Source of the DNA: Candidatus Peregrinibacteria bacterium
GTDB lineage: Bacteria; Patescibacteriota; Gracilibacteria; CAIRYL01; GCA-016699755
Assembly (NCBI GenBank): GCA_016699755.1
Contig: CP065009.1
Span: forward strand, 620,001 to 684,000
Direction of reading: 5' to 3'
Length of the DNA: 64,000 nucleotides
Positions within the stretch are counted from its first letter, which is position 1. Every line of letters starts with the position of its first letter. The position numbers and the translations under genes were made by a program. The notes beneath the pieces were generated by a model. It saw only the letters and a list, made by a program, of their open reading frames with translations, had not been told where the DNA came from and made no database searches. Positions 25,932-34,415 of the stretch are shown one piece after another.

Positions 25932-26882
25932 TCATGAGTCTCCTCTTTTTAAAAGAACACGCCATGAGGAGCTTTTTTCATAATAGGTATCGTACATTTT
26001 CTGAAGTTCTTCCGCAGTTAAAACACCTTTATTTGTAATAAATTTCGATACCCACTCTACTGGATAACGATCGTGTGAATAGATGAGCTTGTCATACTCT
26101 GTTGCATTTACAGATTCTCGCTTTACCACCTTATAAGAGTGATGCTTTCGTTCTGCATCCCAAAGACTGAACTTGTCTGTAGTCAGGGGAACGATAACCG
26201 GAATTTTCCACGCACGCATCTGTGAAACGAGAGAATTTGTTCCTGCGTCACCTACAACTTCACCAAGTGAATTCACCGTTACTGCGCCAACAAAACAGCA
26301 ATCAACGTTCTCTCGAACGTAAGAGAGAAGATATTCAGGAATGACACGAAAAGAAAAATCGTGTTCTGCAAGAAATCGGATAATATTCGCCGTTTTTTCT
26401 GCCTCTTGTTCTGCCACAACAATTTCAAGTTTTTTTCCTCCTCTTTTTACCTCAAGAAGGATGTCAAAAATGGTATGACTCGCATCGTGAAGAAGTATTC
26501 GATCACGATTCTTGAGCACTTCATGGGAAAAAGCGAGGAGTTTTTCGACGCTTTTTTTTCGTTTTTCCTCTACGTTATCAATAATCTCCACCATTTTTTC
26601 CTCATACTCATCAAGCGAGGCATTTGGATTTTGACGACAAAAATCTTCAAATTCCTCAAAAACACGAAAAAACATCATTATTAAAAGAGCGATCCGCGGA
26701 GAAGTATTTTTTACAATTTCCACCATTTTCTCTGTTTCCATACAAAACTCCTTTCGTGTCCCTTTGTAATCGACAACTGCTTTGCGAAGACTCTCGATAG
26801 CAAGAAAAGAGAAATCGCGTGAACCGAATATCTGCTCACATTCGCGGAAAAGCACCGAAATCGTCGTAACGATATTCTTCAT
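25932..26882 (-). CDS. eIF2B/MtnA-fold protein without the isomerase catalytic residues
   Basis: 316 residues. Residues 1-125 are helical. From about 128 the protein follows the eIF2B-alpha/MtnA/ribose-1,5-bisphosphate-isomerase Rossmann-like domain: ILLHDASHTIFDIL, IVVAEQEAEKTANIIRFLAEHDFSFRVIPE, FVGAVTVNSLGEVVGDAGTN and IPVIVPLTTDKFS. The isomerases carry a catalytic Cys in the first motif (LTHCN) and Asp in GAD of the third; here the matching positions read HDAS (132-135) and GAV (199-201), so classic isomerase chemistry is unlikely. A sugar-phosphate or nucleotide-sensing role, as in eIF2B regulatory subunits, is an inference. It overlaps the upstream antiporter gene by 4 nt (26879-26882), so the two are translated together. 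Confidence 0.68.
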   Translation of the reverse strand: MKNIVTTISVLFRECEQIFGSRDFSFLAIESLRKAVVDYKGTRKEFCMETEKMVEIVKNTSPRIALLIMMFFRVFEEFEDFCRQNPNASLDEYEEKMVEIIDNVEEKRKKSVEKLLAFSHEVLKNRDRILLHDASHTIFDILLEVKRGGKKLEIVVAEQEAEKTANIIRFLAEHDFSFRVIPEYLLSYVRENVDCCFVGAVTVNSLGEVVGDAGTNSLVSQMRAWKIPVIVPLTTDKFSLWDAERKHHSYKVVKRESVNATEYDKLIYSHDRYPVEWVSKFITNKGVLTAEELQKMYDTYYEKSSSWRVLLKRGDS

Positions 26883-28189
26883 TGCGTTGCGAAAAAGAGG
26901 AAGAGAGAAGAGAGAACGAGAGAAAGTATTGTGAGCGGATAGCCAATTTTAAAGTATTCCCAAAAAGAAATTTTTACACCATTTCGTTCTGCAATTTGCG
27001 CAACAACCATATTCGCGGAGGAGCCAATGAGTGATCCATTTCCGCCAAGACAAGCACCAAGAGAAAGGGCAAACCAAACAAAATTTGTGTCTCCCGAAAA
27101 TTCTCCACCAGAAAGAATTGGGGTGAGAACAGGAATCATCATCGCCACGAGTGGAATATTCTCAACAAAAGCAGAGAGAAGCCCAATTCCCCAAAGCACG
27201 AACATGGAAAGTTCAAAGATAGAATCTGAGTGCAGAGCAATAAAATGGCTCACAGGAATAAGCGCACCAACTTTTTCTAGGGCACCAATCTGAAGAAAGA
27301 GCCCTGCGAAAAAAACGAGAAGATGCCAATCTACTCGGGATAACACTGCGGATGTTGAAACAAAATTCTGTGAAATACAAATTGCTGAAACGCCAGCAAG
27401 AAGCGCAATAAACTCAATAGGAAGATGAAAAAAATCGAATACAAGCGCACAAACGGTAACTGCCAAAACGCCCGCAGAAGCAAAAGCAAAATTTCGGTGA
27501 AAAAATTCTGTTGCAAACTGACGGCGGATTTTTTCCATCAGAAGATATGTTAGAAACATTTTTGGAATACTTCCGCGAATCGGACACACAGCATTCCAGT
27601 ATTTCAGTGACAAAACACCAATGACGATAAAGGAAATAATAAAAATAGGAATTGAGTTATAGCGGAGAAAATCCATAAAAGAGAAATGGTTTGCGGAACC
27701 GATGAGAACATTTGTCGGATCACCAATAAAGGTGAGTGCACCACCAATATCGGAAAAGACAATTTCTCCAATAAGATACGGTTTCGGATCAAGCCCCATT
27801 CCGCGTGTAATGGCAAGTGTAATTGGTACAAGCACCATCATTGTGGTTGCATTTGCGAGAAACGTAGAGAAGAAAAATGTCATTCCCGCAAACAGGAAAA
27901 ATAAAAAAAGCGGGTTCCCCCGCGTTTTTTCTAAAATCTGAATATTAATCCACGAAAGCAGTTTTGATTCACGTACAACCTCGACAAGAAGCATCATGCC
28001 AAGGAGAAGGAGTATCGTCCGAAAATCAATCATTTCCTCAATATCTTCGGGATTAATTACTCTACAAAGAATGAGAATAAAGGCGCCAATGGTTGTTGCA
28101 AGTGCCTTATCGAGCCACTCAAAAATAATCGCACTCAAAACGAAGATAAAGGTAGCGAGAGCGATTAAGAGGGGGGGAAATTCAAACAC
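26879..28189 (-). CDS. NhaD/ArsB-type (ion transporter superfamily) antiporter
   Basis: 436 residues from GTG 28189, eleven to twelve helices. Family landmarks are FRTILLLLGMMLLVEVVRES, FFFSTFLANATTMMVLVP, IVFSDIGGALTFIGDPTNVLIGS and, in the second half, SAFVENIPLVAMMIPV and LGACLGGNGSLIGSSANMV. The paired ANATT/GDPTN and VENIP/GSSAN hairpins are typical of the NhaD Na+/H+ antiporters, the P protein and ArsB. Ion specificity is not shown. The downstream eIF2B-fold gene overlaps its stop, suggesting a sensor or regulatory partner. A minus-strand TTGACA lies in the palindrome at 28237-28250; the matching -10 (AAAAAT) is weak. Confidence 0.85.
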   Translation of the reverse strand: MFEFPPLLIALATFIFVLSAIIFEWLDKALATTIGAFILILCRVINPEDIEEMIDFRTILLLLGMMLLVEVVRESKLLSWINIQILEKTRGNPLFLFFLFAGMTFFFSTFLANATTMMVLVPITLAITRGMGLDPKPYLIGEIVFSDIGGALTFIGDPTNVLIGSANHFSFMDFLRYNSIPIFIISFIVIGVLSLKYWNAVCPIRGSIPKMFLTYLLMEKIRRQFATEFFHRNFAFASAGVLAVTVCALVFDFFHLPIEFIALLAGVSAICISQNFVSTSAVLSRVDWHLLVFFAGLFLQIGALEKVGALIPVSHFIALHSDSIFELSMFVLWGIGLLSAFVENIPLVAMMIPVLTPILSGGEFSGDTNFVWFALSLGACLGGNGSLIGSSANMVVAQIAERNGVKISFWEYFKIGYPLTILSLVLSSLFLFFATQ

Positions 28190-28236
28190 CGCAAGAATTT
28201 TTTTTGATTAGAATTTTTCACTAGATTCTTTCTATT

Positions 28237-28250
28237 GTCAAATTTTTGAC
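28237..28250. promoter_or_regulatory. GTCAAA-TT-TTTGAC palindrome between antiporter and clpC
   Basis: Perfect 6-bp arms with a 2-bp centre, about 107 nt before the clpC -35 box and covering a minus-strand TTGACA before the antiporter. The GTCAAA half-site recalls CtsR heptads (GGTCAAA), but CtsR sites are direct repeats, so identity as a Clp operator is only a guess. Confidence 0.3.
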
Positions 28251-28357
28251 GTTTAAAATCAAAAAGCTGGTCACTAATTCAAGAAATATCTAACATTTTT
28301 ACTTTTCAGAGCTCTATTTTTTCCTAAAAAAATCCAAAAGTGAGTCATGAATAAAGG

Positions 28358-28386
28358 TTGAAAAAGAAGGGAAAAAATGAGATAAT
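28358..28386 (+). promoter_or_regulatory. Promoter for the split clpC operon, defines the start
   Basis: TTGAAA (28358-28363), 17 nt, GATAAT (28381-28386). Predicted transcription start near 28393, 19 nt before ATG 28412, which excludes the more upstream TTG at 28358 as a start codon. Confidence 0.7.
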
Positions 28387-28411
28387 AGAAAGAAAATTCA
28401 CCAAACACAAA

Positions 28412-30778
28412 ATGCCAGAACCACAAAAAGGATCCGATTCCACTAGAAAAGAGGAAATTAAAACATCACCGCCACCAAATTCGCTTCGGGCAATTGATGA
28501 GTTCTTCAGCAATTCTATACGTCGTATTCTCATTTTTTCTAATGAAGAAGCACGAAATGCCGAAGCAGTAGATATTGACACCGAGCATGTGCTTCTTGGA
28601 ATGATCCGTAATGCAAAACAAGATCAGGTTCTCAAACAGATTTTTGAGGGACTCAAAATTGATTTGGAAGAATTGGAAGGTGCCGCGCGAAAAGAGGTTC
28701 GCACAGGGAAAAATAAAAATCCTGATAAGTTTCTTCCCTTTTCCGTTCGTACAAAAAACGTCTTACTTGAATCGGATGCAGAACGGAGAAAATGGCGTCA
28801 TCATGCTACTGCTGGTGAACATCTCCTTATTGCACTCACCAAAGGCGATGGCGTTGCGGTGAATATTCTTAAAAAATTTGGATTGACCGCAGAAGTTGTT
28901 TCACAAGAAGTAGAAAATGTTGTGGGAATGGGACAAAAAAAAGACGTTCTCATTGGCGAAGGAACACCGCTCCTTGATCAATTTGGTATTGATATGTGCC
29001 AACAAGCACGAGAAGGAAAAATTGATCCCGTCATTGGTCGTGCAGAAGAAATTGAGCGAACTATCCATATTTTGGCGCGCCGACGAAAAAACAATCCGCT
29101 CCTCATTGGAGATCCAGGAGTAGGAAAAACTGCCATTGTCGAAGGACTTGCCAATCGTATTGTACGAGGAGATGTTCCAGAAGTTTTGAAGGGAAAACGG
29201 ATTATCTCTCTCTCCATTAACAGCCTTGTGGCAGGAGCAAGCCACCGAGGAGATTTTGAACAACGCATGGAAGGCGTCATTAAAGAAGCAGTCAAAAGTA
29301 ACGGAGAAGTTATTTTGTTTATCGACGAAATCCATACGCTCATTTCCGCAGAAAGCGCGGGAGATGCCGCACAAATCTTAAAACCACCTCTTGCTCGTGG
29401 AGAAATCCACTGTATTGGTGCTACCACTACAGCAGAACACCATCAGTTTATTGAAAATGATCCGGCATTTTCGCGACGTTTTCAGCAAGTTATTGTTCCG
29501 GAGCCCAGTTTTGACGAAACATTCCAAATTATTCAGGGATCGCGCGATAAGTACGAAGCCTTTCATAAAGTAAAAATAAGCGATGATATCATTCGTCTTG
29601 CTATTCTCCTCTCAAATCGATTTATTGCCGACCGATTTTTGCCAGATAAAGCTTTTGACCTCATTGACGAAGCCGCCGCTATGGCGCGCATGCCTTCTAT
29701 TTCGACTCCCGAAAAGGAGAAGGATATGGAAAAAGAAATCGAGAAACTCCGCGCCGAACGCGAGCGTGCAAAAGGAGTAGTGAACATTGAGGAACTTACA
29801 CGACTTGAACAAGAAATAAATGAAAAGACAAGACAGCTTGAAGAAATTCGGTCGCACTTTGAAGAAGAGAAATCGCGAAGCCATGATGAAATTAAGCCAG
29901 AACATATTGCTCAAGTAGTTTCTCGATGGAGTGGTATTCCTCTCAATCATATTGCAGGATCAGAAGCAAGTCGTCTCCTGAGCCTAGAAGATGTTCTCCA
30001 TCAACGCCTCATTGGACAAGATTATGCAGTTAAAATCGTAGCATCTGCAGTACGCAGAGGACGAAGCGGTATTCGAAAACCAAAGCGCCCTATTGGTTCT
30101 TTTCTCTTTATGGGACCTTCTGGAGTAGGAAAAACAGAATTTGCAAAAACGCTTGCCGAAATGCTCTTTGGAAAAGAAGAAGCGGTCATTCGGTTTGATA
30201 TGTCGGAATTCATGGAAAAACACGCCGTGGCGCGTCTTACTGGACCACCACCAGGATATGTGGGATATGAAAAAGGAGGAGAACTCACCGAAGCGGTTCG
30301 AAAAAATCCGTACTCCATTGTTCTTCTCGATGAAGTGGAAAAAGCACATCCCGATGTCTTTCATATTTTACTCCAGATTTTAGATGATGGGCGACTTACA
30401 GATAATCATGGTCGGCTTATTAGTTTTAAACATACCATTATTATTTGTACCTCAAACCTTTCTTCAGAAATTATTACGAAGGAATATGCCATCTACTGGC
30501 AACAACTCGAAAATATGAAAGAGTTCCAACGTGCAGAGCAAAAACGAGCCGAAAAAGGCATCCGAGAACAAGAGGCAAAAGATGAACAGCTCCGAAAAGA
30601 ACAGGAAATCAAAAAAATAGAAGTGAATGCCTCAGATGAAAGTGATCGTAATCTCCCTCAAAAGGAGGACACAAAGCCTTTTTTTCCTGCACAAGAATCA
30701 CCAGAAAATCCACCAGAATCTCCTTCTCCAGAGCTTGGAAATGATTTTTGGGAAGGACTAACAGATGAAAAGCAATAA
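28412..30778 (+). CDS. clpC: ClpC-type AAA+ unfoldase, first part: N domain, D1, and D2 through sensor 1
   Basis: 788 residues. Clp N domain about 30-175. D1: Walker A GDPGVGKTA (Lys239), Walker B LFIDEIH (Asp305, Glu306), ending near 430. A short middle coiled coil (about 445-515, EKDMEKEIEKLRAERERAK) is of ClpC rather than ClpB length. D2: Walker A GPSGVGKTE (Lys574), pore loop GPPPGYVGYEKGG, Walker B LLDEVEKAH (Asp640, Glu641), sensor 1 CTSN (Asn682). After this the Clp sequence stops. About 100 residues of charged, Pro/Glu-rich tail replace the expected ClpP-docking loop, and no LGF/IGF motif is visible. The rest of D2 is the next gene, 26 nt on, in another frame. A simple frameshift does not join them: the second frame has a stop at 30766-30768 and no slippery heptamer is present. 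Confidence 0.9.
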   Translation: MPEPQKGSDSTRKEEIKTSPPPNSLRAIDEFFSNSIRRILIFSNEEARNAEAVDIDTEHVLLGMIRNAKQDQVLKQIFEGLKIDLEELEGAARKEVRTGKNKNPDKFLPFSVRTKNVLLESDAERRKWRHHATAGEHLLIALTKGDGVAVNILKKFGLTAEVVSQEVENVVGMGQKKDVLIGEGTPLLDQFGIDMCQQAREGKIDPVIGRAEEIERTIHILARRRKNNPLLIGDPGVGKTAIVEGLANRIVRGDVPEVLKGKRIISLSINSLVAGASHRGDFEQRMEGVIKEAVKSNGEVILFIDEIHTLISAESAGDAAQILKPPLARGEIHCIGATTTAEHHQFIENDPAFSRRFQQVIVPEPSFDETFQIIQGSRDKYEAFHKVKISDDIIRLAILLSNRFIADRFLPDKAFDLIDEAAAMARMPSISTPEKEKDMEKEIEKLRAERERAKGVVNIEELTRLEQEINEKTRQLEEIRSHFEEEKSRSHDEIKPEHIAQVVSRWSGIPLNHIAGSEASRLLSLEDVLHQRLIGQDYAVKIVASAVRRGRSGIRKPKRPIGSFLFMGPSGVGKTEFAKTLAEMLFGKEEAVIRFDMSEFMEKHAVARLTGPPPGYVGYEKGGELTEAVRKNPYSIVLLDEVEKAHPDVFHILLQILDDGRLTDNHGRLISFKHTIIICTSNLSSEIITKEYAIYWQQLENMKEFQRAEQKRAEKGIREQEAKDEQLRKEQEIKKIEVNASDESDRNLPQKEDTKPFFPAQESPENPPESPSPELGNDFWEGLTDEKQ

Positions 30779-30804
30779 GAAATCTCTTCACTTTTTTTTC
30801 CGTC

Positions 30805-31620
30805 ATGGATACCGAAAATACAACACCAGATGAAACAATAAAAAACCCAGCAGAAACTTCTGCGAGACAAAATGCTTTTGTCTCTCCTCTTGCCGAAACA
30901 GAAGAAAATTTAGAAATCGATTTTCCAGCAAACGATGAAGAATTTCAAAAACATCTCAAAGGAAAAGTTTTTCCTCAACTTCTCAAGTTTTTTCATCCAG
31001 AGCTCCTCAATCGTTTTGACGAAATCATCTTTTTTCATCCACTTCGCAAGGACGAACTCAAAATAATTGTCGAACTCATGCTTCGGGAGCCACGAGAAAT
31101 GTTGAAAGAAAAAAATATGCAAATCCGTATTTCTGATGAAGCAAAGATGTTTATTTCTGAGAGAGGATATGATCCTGCATTTGGAGCACGCCCACTCCGT
31201 CGAGCTGTTCAACAATATGTAGAAGATCCTCTTTCTGATGCGCTCATTCGAGGGGATTTTGAAAGTGGAGATACTATTTATATTGATCTCGCAAAAGACG
31301 GCTCTCGTCTTCATTTTCGAAAAGATGTCGCTGATGCACAGGAAAAAATAATTGATCCGTTTGCCGTTCTTGAACAAGAACCACTCGGAGAAAATCTGAA
31401 AGAAAAAATTGAAGAAACGGTTCCCCAAGAAAAATTGGCAGAATCCGAAAAGCAGAATCCAGAGGAAACACTAAACGAATATGAGGAAAAAACTCCCGAA
31501 CAAAAAGAATCGTTTTTTGGAAAAATGTTCAATGGAAATGCGAAACCAGAAAATGAAATACCTCCTCAAAATGGAGAGAAACATATCCGATTTGTGGATG
31601 GACGCATTGTAGAAGAATAG
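30805..31620 (+). CDS. ClpC second part: arginine finger, sensor 2 and D2 small domain as a separate protein
   Basis: 271 residues from ATG 30805. An acidic, disordered N-terminus (1-45) leads into the missing remainder of the upstream ClpC D2: FPQLLKFFHPELLNRFDEIIFFHPL with arginine finger Arg70, then DEAKMFISERGYDPAFGARPLRR with sensor 2 Arg129, and the D2 small domain to about 175. The last 95 residues are again Glu/Lys/Pro-rich. Alone it has no Walker motifs and cannot hydrolyse ATP, so it should act only when docked on the first part. Both chains carry new charged tails at the break, which argues for an established split rather than a fresh mutation. Same operon, 26-nt gap, no Shine-Dalgarno. 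Confidence 0.85.
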   Translation: MDTENTTPDETIKNPAETSARQNAFVSPLAETEENLEIDFPANDEEFQKHLKGKVFPQLLKFFHPELLNRFDEIIFFHPLRKDELKIIVELMLREPREMLKEKNMQIRISDEAKMFISERGYDPAFGARPLRRAVQQYVEDPLSDALIRGDFESGDTIYIDLAKDGSRLHFRKDVADAQEKIIDPFAVLEQEPLGENLKEKIEETVPQEKLAESEKQNPEETLNEYEEKTPEQKESFFGKMFNGNAKPENEIPPQNGEKHIRFVDGRIVEE

Positions 31621-31708
31621 TATAATTCCAATAGAAGAAGTACTTGTTTCCCATTTTTCGGAATTTTTCTTACAAAGAAGTATATACTGGAGAAGAAGTA
31701 TTTTTTTT

Positions 31709-32620
31709 ATGAAAGAACAGAATCGAAAACTCCTCATTGCCATTCTTATTTTTTTGGCATTTGTGGGGATTCTCTGGTGGTTTTTTTGGGGAAATCGAGG
31801 AATGCTCTCTATCTCTGGGAATCCTCCATTTTTAGTAGATGCTTCACATTTTCGAACATTTTCCTGCACAGAAAATCCCTGTCTTCTTCACATTCCACAA
31901 GGAGAAAGGCGCTTTTGTCTCAGCAAAAAGAATTATGAAGCAGCCTGTGAAGAGATGAGCATTCCTTGGAGAAAAACTATTTCGTGGTCACCAGTTCTTC
32001 AAAAAATCCCCATGCTCAGTCCCCTTTCTCCCGAAAAAATCCCAAAACCCCAAAATGATACACTCTCTGTCAGCCTTTTAGATAAGAGTCAATACCAATT
32101 CCAAAAAGAAAACGAAACCGTTGTTCATTTGCTCCCAAATGGCGAAACAGAAAAAATAGGGAAATTTTTTAATATTAATCCTCTTTCGCTTCTTCCTTTT
32201 GGAAATGATCTTCTTCTCCAAACACCAGACAAATTGTTTTTGATCCTTGTGCAAAAAAAGAGGAAGTACGAAATCGCCTCTGGAAAAGATATGCTTGTTC
32301 GTGTCATGTCTCCAGAAATCCTATTTTTTGAAAAAGAAGATACTCTCTTTTCATTTACAAAAACAGATATTTTACCAAAAAAACTCCCCTTCTTTTTCCC
32401 TCTTGATCATATAGCACTTTGCAAAGAAGATGCTCTTTTTTTTTCGGATATAAAAAATGAGGAGGCTCGTTTTGGAAGTATGGATATTTCTGGAGAAAGA
32501 ATCCGAGAGATCTTTCATGGAAAGCTCTCATCAAAAAAGGAGTTTCGCTTGGAGTGTGGAGAAAATGAAAACGAACTCCTTATTCTTTTTGGAGAAGAAG
32601 GATATGCATTAACATGGTAA
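31709..32620 (+). CDS. Membrane-anchored extracytoplasmic protein, unknown
   Basis: 303 residues: short basic N-terminus, one membrane helix (LLIAILIFLAFVGILWWFFW) and an exported domain of about 270 residues rich in beta-strand patterns. Four Cys lie in the first third (CTENPCLLH and CLSKKNYEAACEE), possibly disulfide-paired. Repeated hydrophobic strand pairs such as LLPFGNDLLLQTPDKLFLIL suggest a beta-propeller-like fold, but no family is recognised. A TATACT at 31683-31688, about 14 nt before the predicted leader, is a possible -10. Located between the split clpC and another exported unknown. Confidence 0.6.
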   Translation: MKEQNRKLLIAILIFLAFVGILWWFFWGNRGMLSISGNPPFLVDASHFRTFSCTENPCLLHIPQGERRFCLSKKNYEAACEEMSIPWRKTISWSPVLQKIPMLSPLSPEKIPKPQNDTLSVSLLDKSQYQFQKENETVVHLLPNGETEKIGKFFNINPLSLLPFGNDLLLQTPDKLFLILVQKKRKYEIASGKDMLVRVMSPEILFFEKEDTLFSFTKTDILPKKLPFFFPLDHIALCKEDALFFSDIKNEEARFGSMDISGERIREIFHGKLSSKKEFRLECGENENELLILFGEEGYALTW

Positions 32621-32644
32621 AGTTCTCAATTTTACTAAAATAAT

Positions 32645-32672
32645 TTGTTTTTTATAAAAAATAGTTTATAAT
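32645..32672 (+). promoter_or_regulatory. Promoter for the gene at 32697
   Basis: TTGTTT (32645-32650), 16 nt, TATAAT (32667-32672). Predicted leader about 18 nt, no Shine-Dalgarno. Confidence 0.6.
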
Positions 32673-32696
32673 GTAATCAATATTTCATAAACACAC

Positions 32697-33584
32697 ATGG
32701 ATAAAAAAATGATTTTTTCTGCCCTCGGCGGAATGAGTCTCGGTCTTTTTGGCGCGCTTTTCGTACTCTCTGGGGATGGATCGCACAATCAATCAGCCGA
32801 CTTTTTTCATAGACCACTTCTTGTCAGCGAAAGGGGAAATGGAGAAAATCAAAATCTCCAGTCTCAGCAAGAAAGAGGTGTAAAAGAAGGAGCGCGCTTT
32901 CGAGGGTCTTTCCAAGACGACGGTCCACATGAGAGTGCGCCAATGTTCCCTCCAAAGAGAGGAAATGAGACAGGTCGTGAATTCTCTCCTGAAACGGGAA
33001 ACGAAAGCTCCGATTTTTCTGAAGAGCAAAGCGCGTGGCAAGATGAACTTCAAAGCCGGAATGAAGAAGGAGACGCTACAGAAAGTGATGCTCAAGAAGG
33101 AGACATATTTCAGGGGGAAGAAGTGCAAAAAAAATGGGGGGGAGAGCGAAGACAAAGAGCAATTCGATATTGCCAAGAAAATCACCCCGATTATCTCAAG
33201 GAGTGTGTTCGAGATTTCCTTCAGAAAATTGCTGAAACACAAGGAAGCGGTCTCTCAGAAACAAATGCTCCTCGCAATATGAAATTACAAAAGAACATGC
33301 AAAATGAAGAAGAAAATGGAGGATTCAGTAATGGAAGATCTATCTCCCAAGATAAAAAAGGAAATGAGGAAGGGAAGAAGAAAATTGATCTTCGAAAACT
33401 CGTCACCTCATGCCTTGAGGAAAATACAGAAGACCTTCGAAAATGTATTCGGGAATCACTTCTCAAAAGCATACAAGAACAGAAACAGCAAGAAACCTAC
33501 GGAGATCCCTCCACGGAAGAAAATTTTGACGAGGGAGAAGAAGACAGTAGTGAAGAGGAAGATAATAGTGTTCCTACCATATAA
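32697..33584 (+). CDS. Exported low-complexity protein with a duplicated Cys-x10-Cys helix motif
   Basis: Not recognised. 295 residues: an N-terminal hydrophobic helix (MIFSALGGMSLGLFGALFVLSG) that may be a signal peptide or anchor, then a Gly/Glu/Ser/Asn-rich disordered stretch. Two similar segments follow, about 85 residues apart: YCQENHPDYLKECVRDFLQKI (about 156-176) and SCLEENTEDLRKCIRESLLKSI (about 238-259). Each has Cys-x10-Cys, a shared ENxxDxLK/RxC core and an amphipathic helix, so a short module was duplicated. The tail is very acidic. The paired Cys could form disulfides outside the cell; trxB/ccdA in this window would be relevant to that. A bidirectional terminator follows. Confidence 0.6.
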   Translation: MDKKMIFSALGGMSLGLFGALFVLSGDGSHNQSADFFHRPLLVSERGNGENQNLQSQQERGVKEGARFRGSFQDDGPHESAPMFPPKRGNETGREFSPETGNESSDFSEEQSAWQDELQSRNEEGDATESDAQEGDIFQGEEVQKKWGGERRQRAIRYCQENHPDYLKECVRDFLQKIAETQGSGLSETNAPRNMKLQKNMQNEEENGGFSNGRSISQDKKGNEEGKKKIDLRKLVTSCLEENTEDLRKCIRESLLKSIQEQKQQETYGDPSTEENFDEGEEDSSEEEDNSVPTI

Positions 33585-33611
33585 ATAATCCTCGAGAAAC
33601 AGCTTTCAAAA

Positions 33612-33640
33612 AATCCCAGAATATTTCTGGGATTTTTTTT
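33612..33640. terminator. Bidirectional intrinsic terminator between the gene at 32697 and hisF
   Basis: Stem AATCCCAGAA/TTCTGGGATT with a 3-nt loop, T run 33633-33640 on the plus strand and A6 (33608-33613) on the other side, so it can serve both converging genes. Confidence 0.85.
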
Positions 33641-34394
33641 ATAAACGAATAGGAATGCCTTCTTCAGAAAGCATCTTCTTCAAATTTGGAATGGCAATGT
33701 CACCAAAATGAAAGACACTCGCCGCCAATGCTCCAGTTGCTGGTGTTTTTAAAAACACTTCCAAAAAATGTTCTGTGCTTCCCACTCCTCCCGAGGCAAT
33801 GACGGGAATTTTTACCTGCTCGCATACGGCATTTAAGAGGTCAATATCAAACCCCTCCTTTGTACCATCTCGATCCATGGAGGTGAGGAGGATTTCTCCG
33901 GCACCAAATTCCTCTGCTTGTCGTGCCCAATCCAGCACGTTTTTTCCGGTTCCTCTTCTCCCTCCAGAAACAAAAACTTCCCATTCTTTTCCTTGTTTTT
34001 TTGCATCAATAGCAACCACCACGGCTTGCGCCCCAAAAGCTTCGGAACACTTTGAAATAAGATTTGGATTTTTTACTGCGGCGGAATTCACAGAAACCTT
34101 ATCTGCTCCTGCTCGAAGAATGGCGTAAAAATCTTCTGCAGATCGAACTCCGCCGCCAATAGTAAAAGGAATACTAATTTCTCGGGATACTCGTTCCGCA
34201 AGATCGATAGCTGTATTTCGCTCTTCATGCGTTGCCGTGATATCGAGAAAAATCAGTTCATCCGCACCTTCTTCTGCATATCGTTTTCCAAGTTCTACGG
34301 GATCACCTGCATCGCACAAATCGAAAAAATTCACTCCTTTCACTGTCCGTCCGTCTTGAACATCGAGACAAGGAATAATTCGTTTTTTAAGCAT
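33639..34394 (-). CDS. hisF: Imidazole glycerol phosphate synthase, cyclase subunit
   Basis: 251 residues from ATG 34394. A beta/alpha barrel starting MLKKRIIPCLDV, with catalytic Asp11 and Asp130 (VVAIDAKK), phosphate-binding FTIGGGVRS, and IPVIASGGVGS. HisF converts PRFAR and ammonia to imidazole glycerol phosphate and AICAR. Its partner HisH and the other his genes are not in this window. A much longer upstream frame exists, but the N-terminal segment does not fit the family. Divergent from rlmN with 63 nt between starts. Confidence 0.94.
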   Translation of the reverse strand: MLKKRIIPCLDVQDGRTVKGVNFFDLCDAGDPVELGKRYAEEGADELIFLDITATHEERNTAIDLAERVSREISIPFTIGGGVRSAEDFYAILRAGADKVSVNSAAVKNPNLISKCSEAFGAQAVVVAIDAKKQGKEWEVFVSGGRRGTGKNVLDWARQAEEFGAGEILLTSMDRDGTKEGFDIDLLNAVCEQVKIPVIASGGVGSTEHFLEVFLKTPATGALAASVFHFGDIAIPNLKKMLSEEGIPIRL

Positions 34395-34415
34395 GGAAAG
34401 AAAATGAGGAATTCT

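Noticed and set aside
25940..25980. Hairpin-like CTCCTC/GAGGAG after the TraC-like gene
   Set aside because: It falls within the coding end of the opposite-strand gene and has a 20-nt loop.
28358..28411. TTG at 28358 as the clpC start
   Set aside because: It is the -35 box of a good promoter whose -10 is at 28381-28386; the mRNA would begin after it.
30766..30804. Joining the two clpC parts by programmed frameshifting
   Set aside because: The second frame has TGA at 30766-30768, the first ends at 30776-30778, and no X-XXY-YYZ heptamer lies between.
33304..33588. Lys-rich alternate frame inside the gene at 32697
   Set aside because: It is a shadow frame of a Glu/Lys-rich gene, with no own promoter or conserved pattern.
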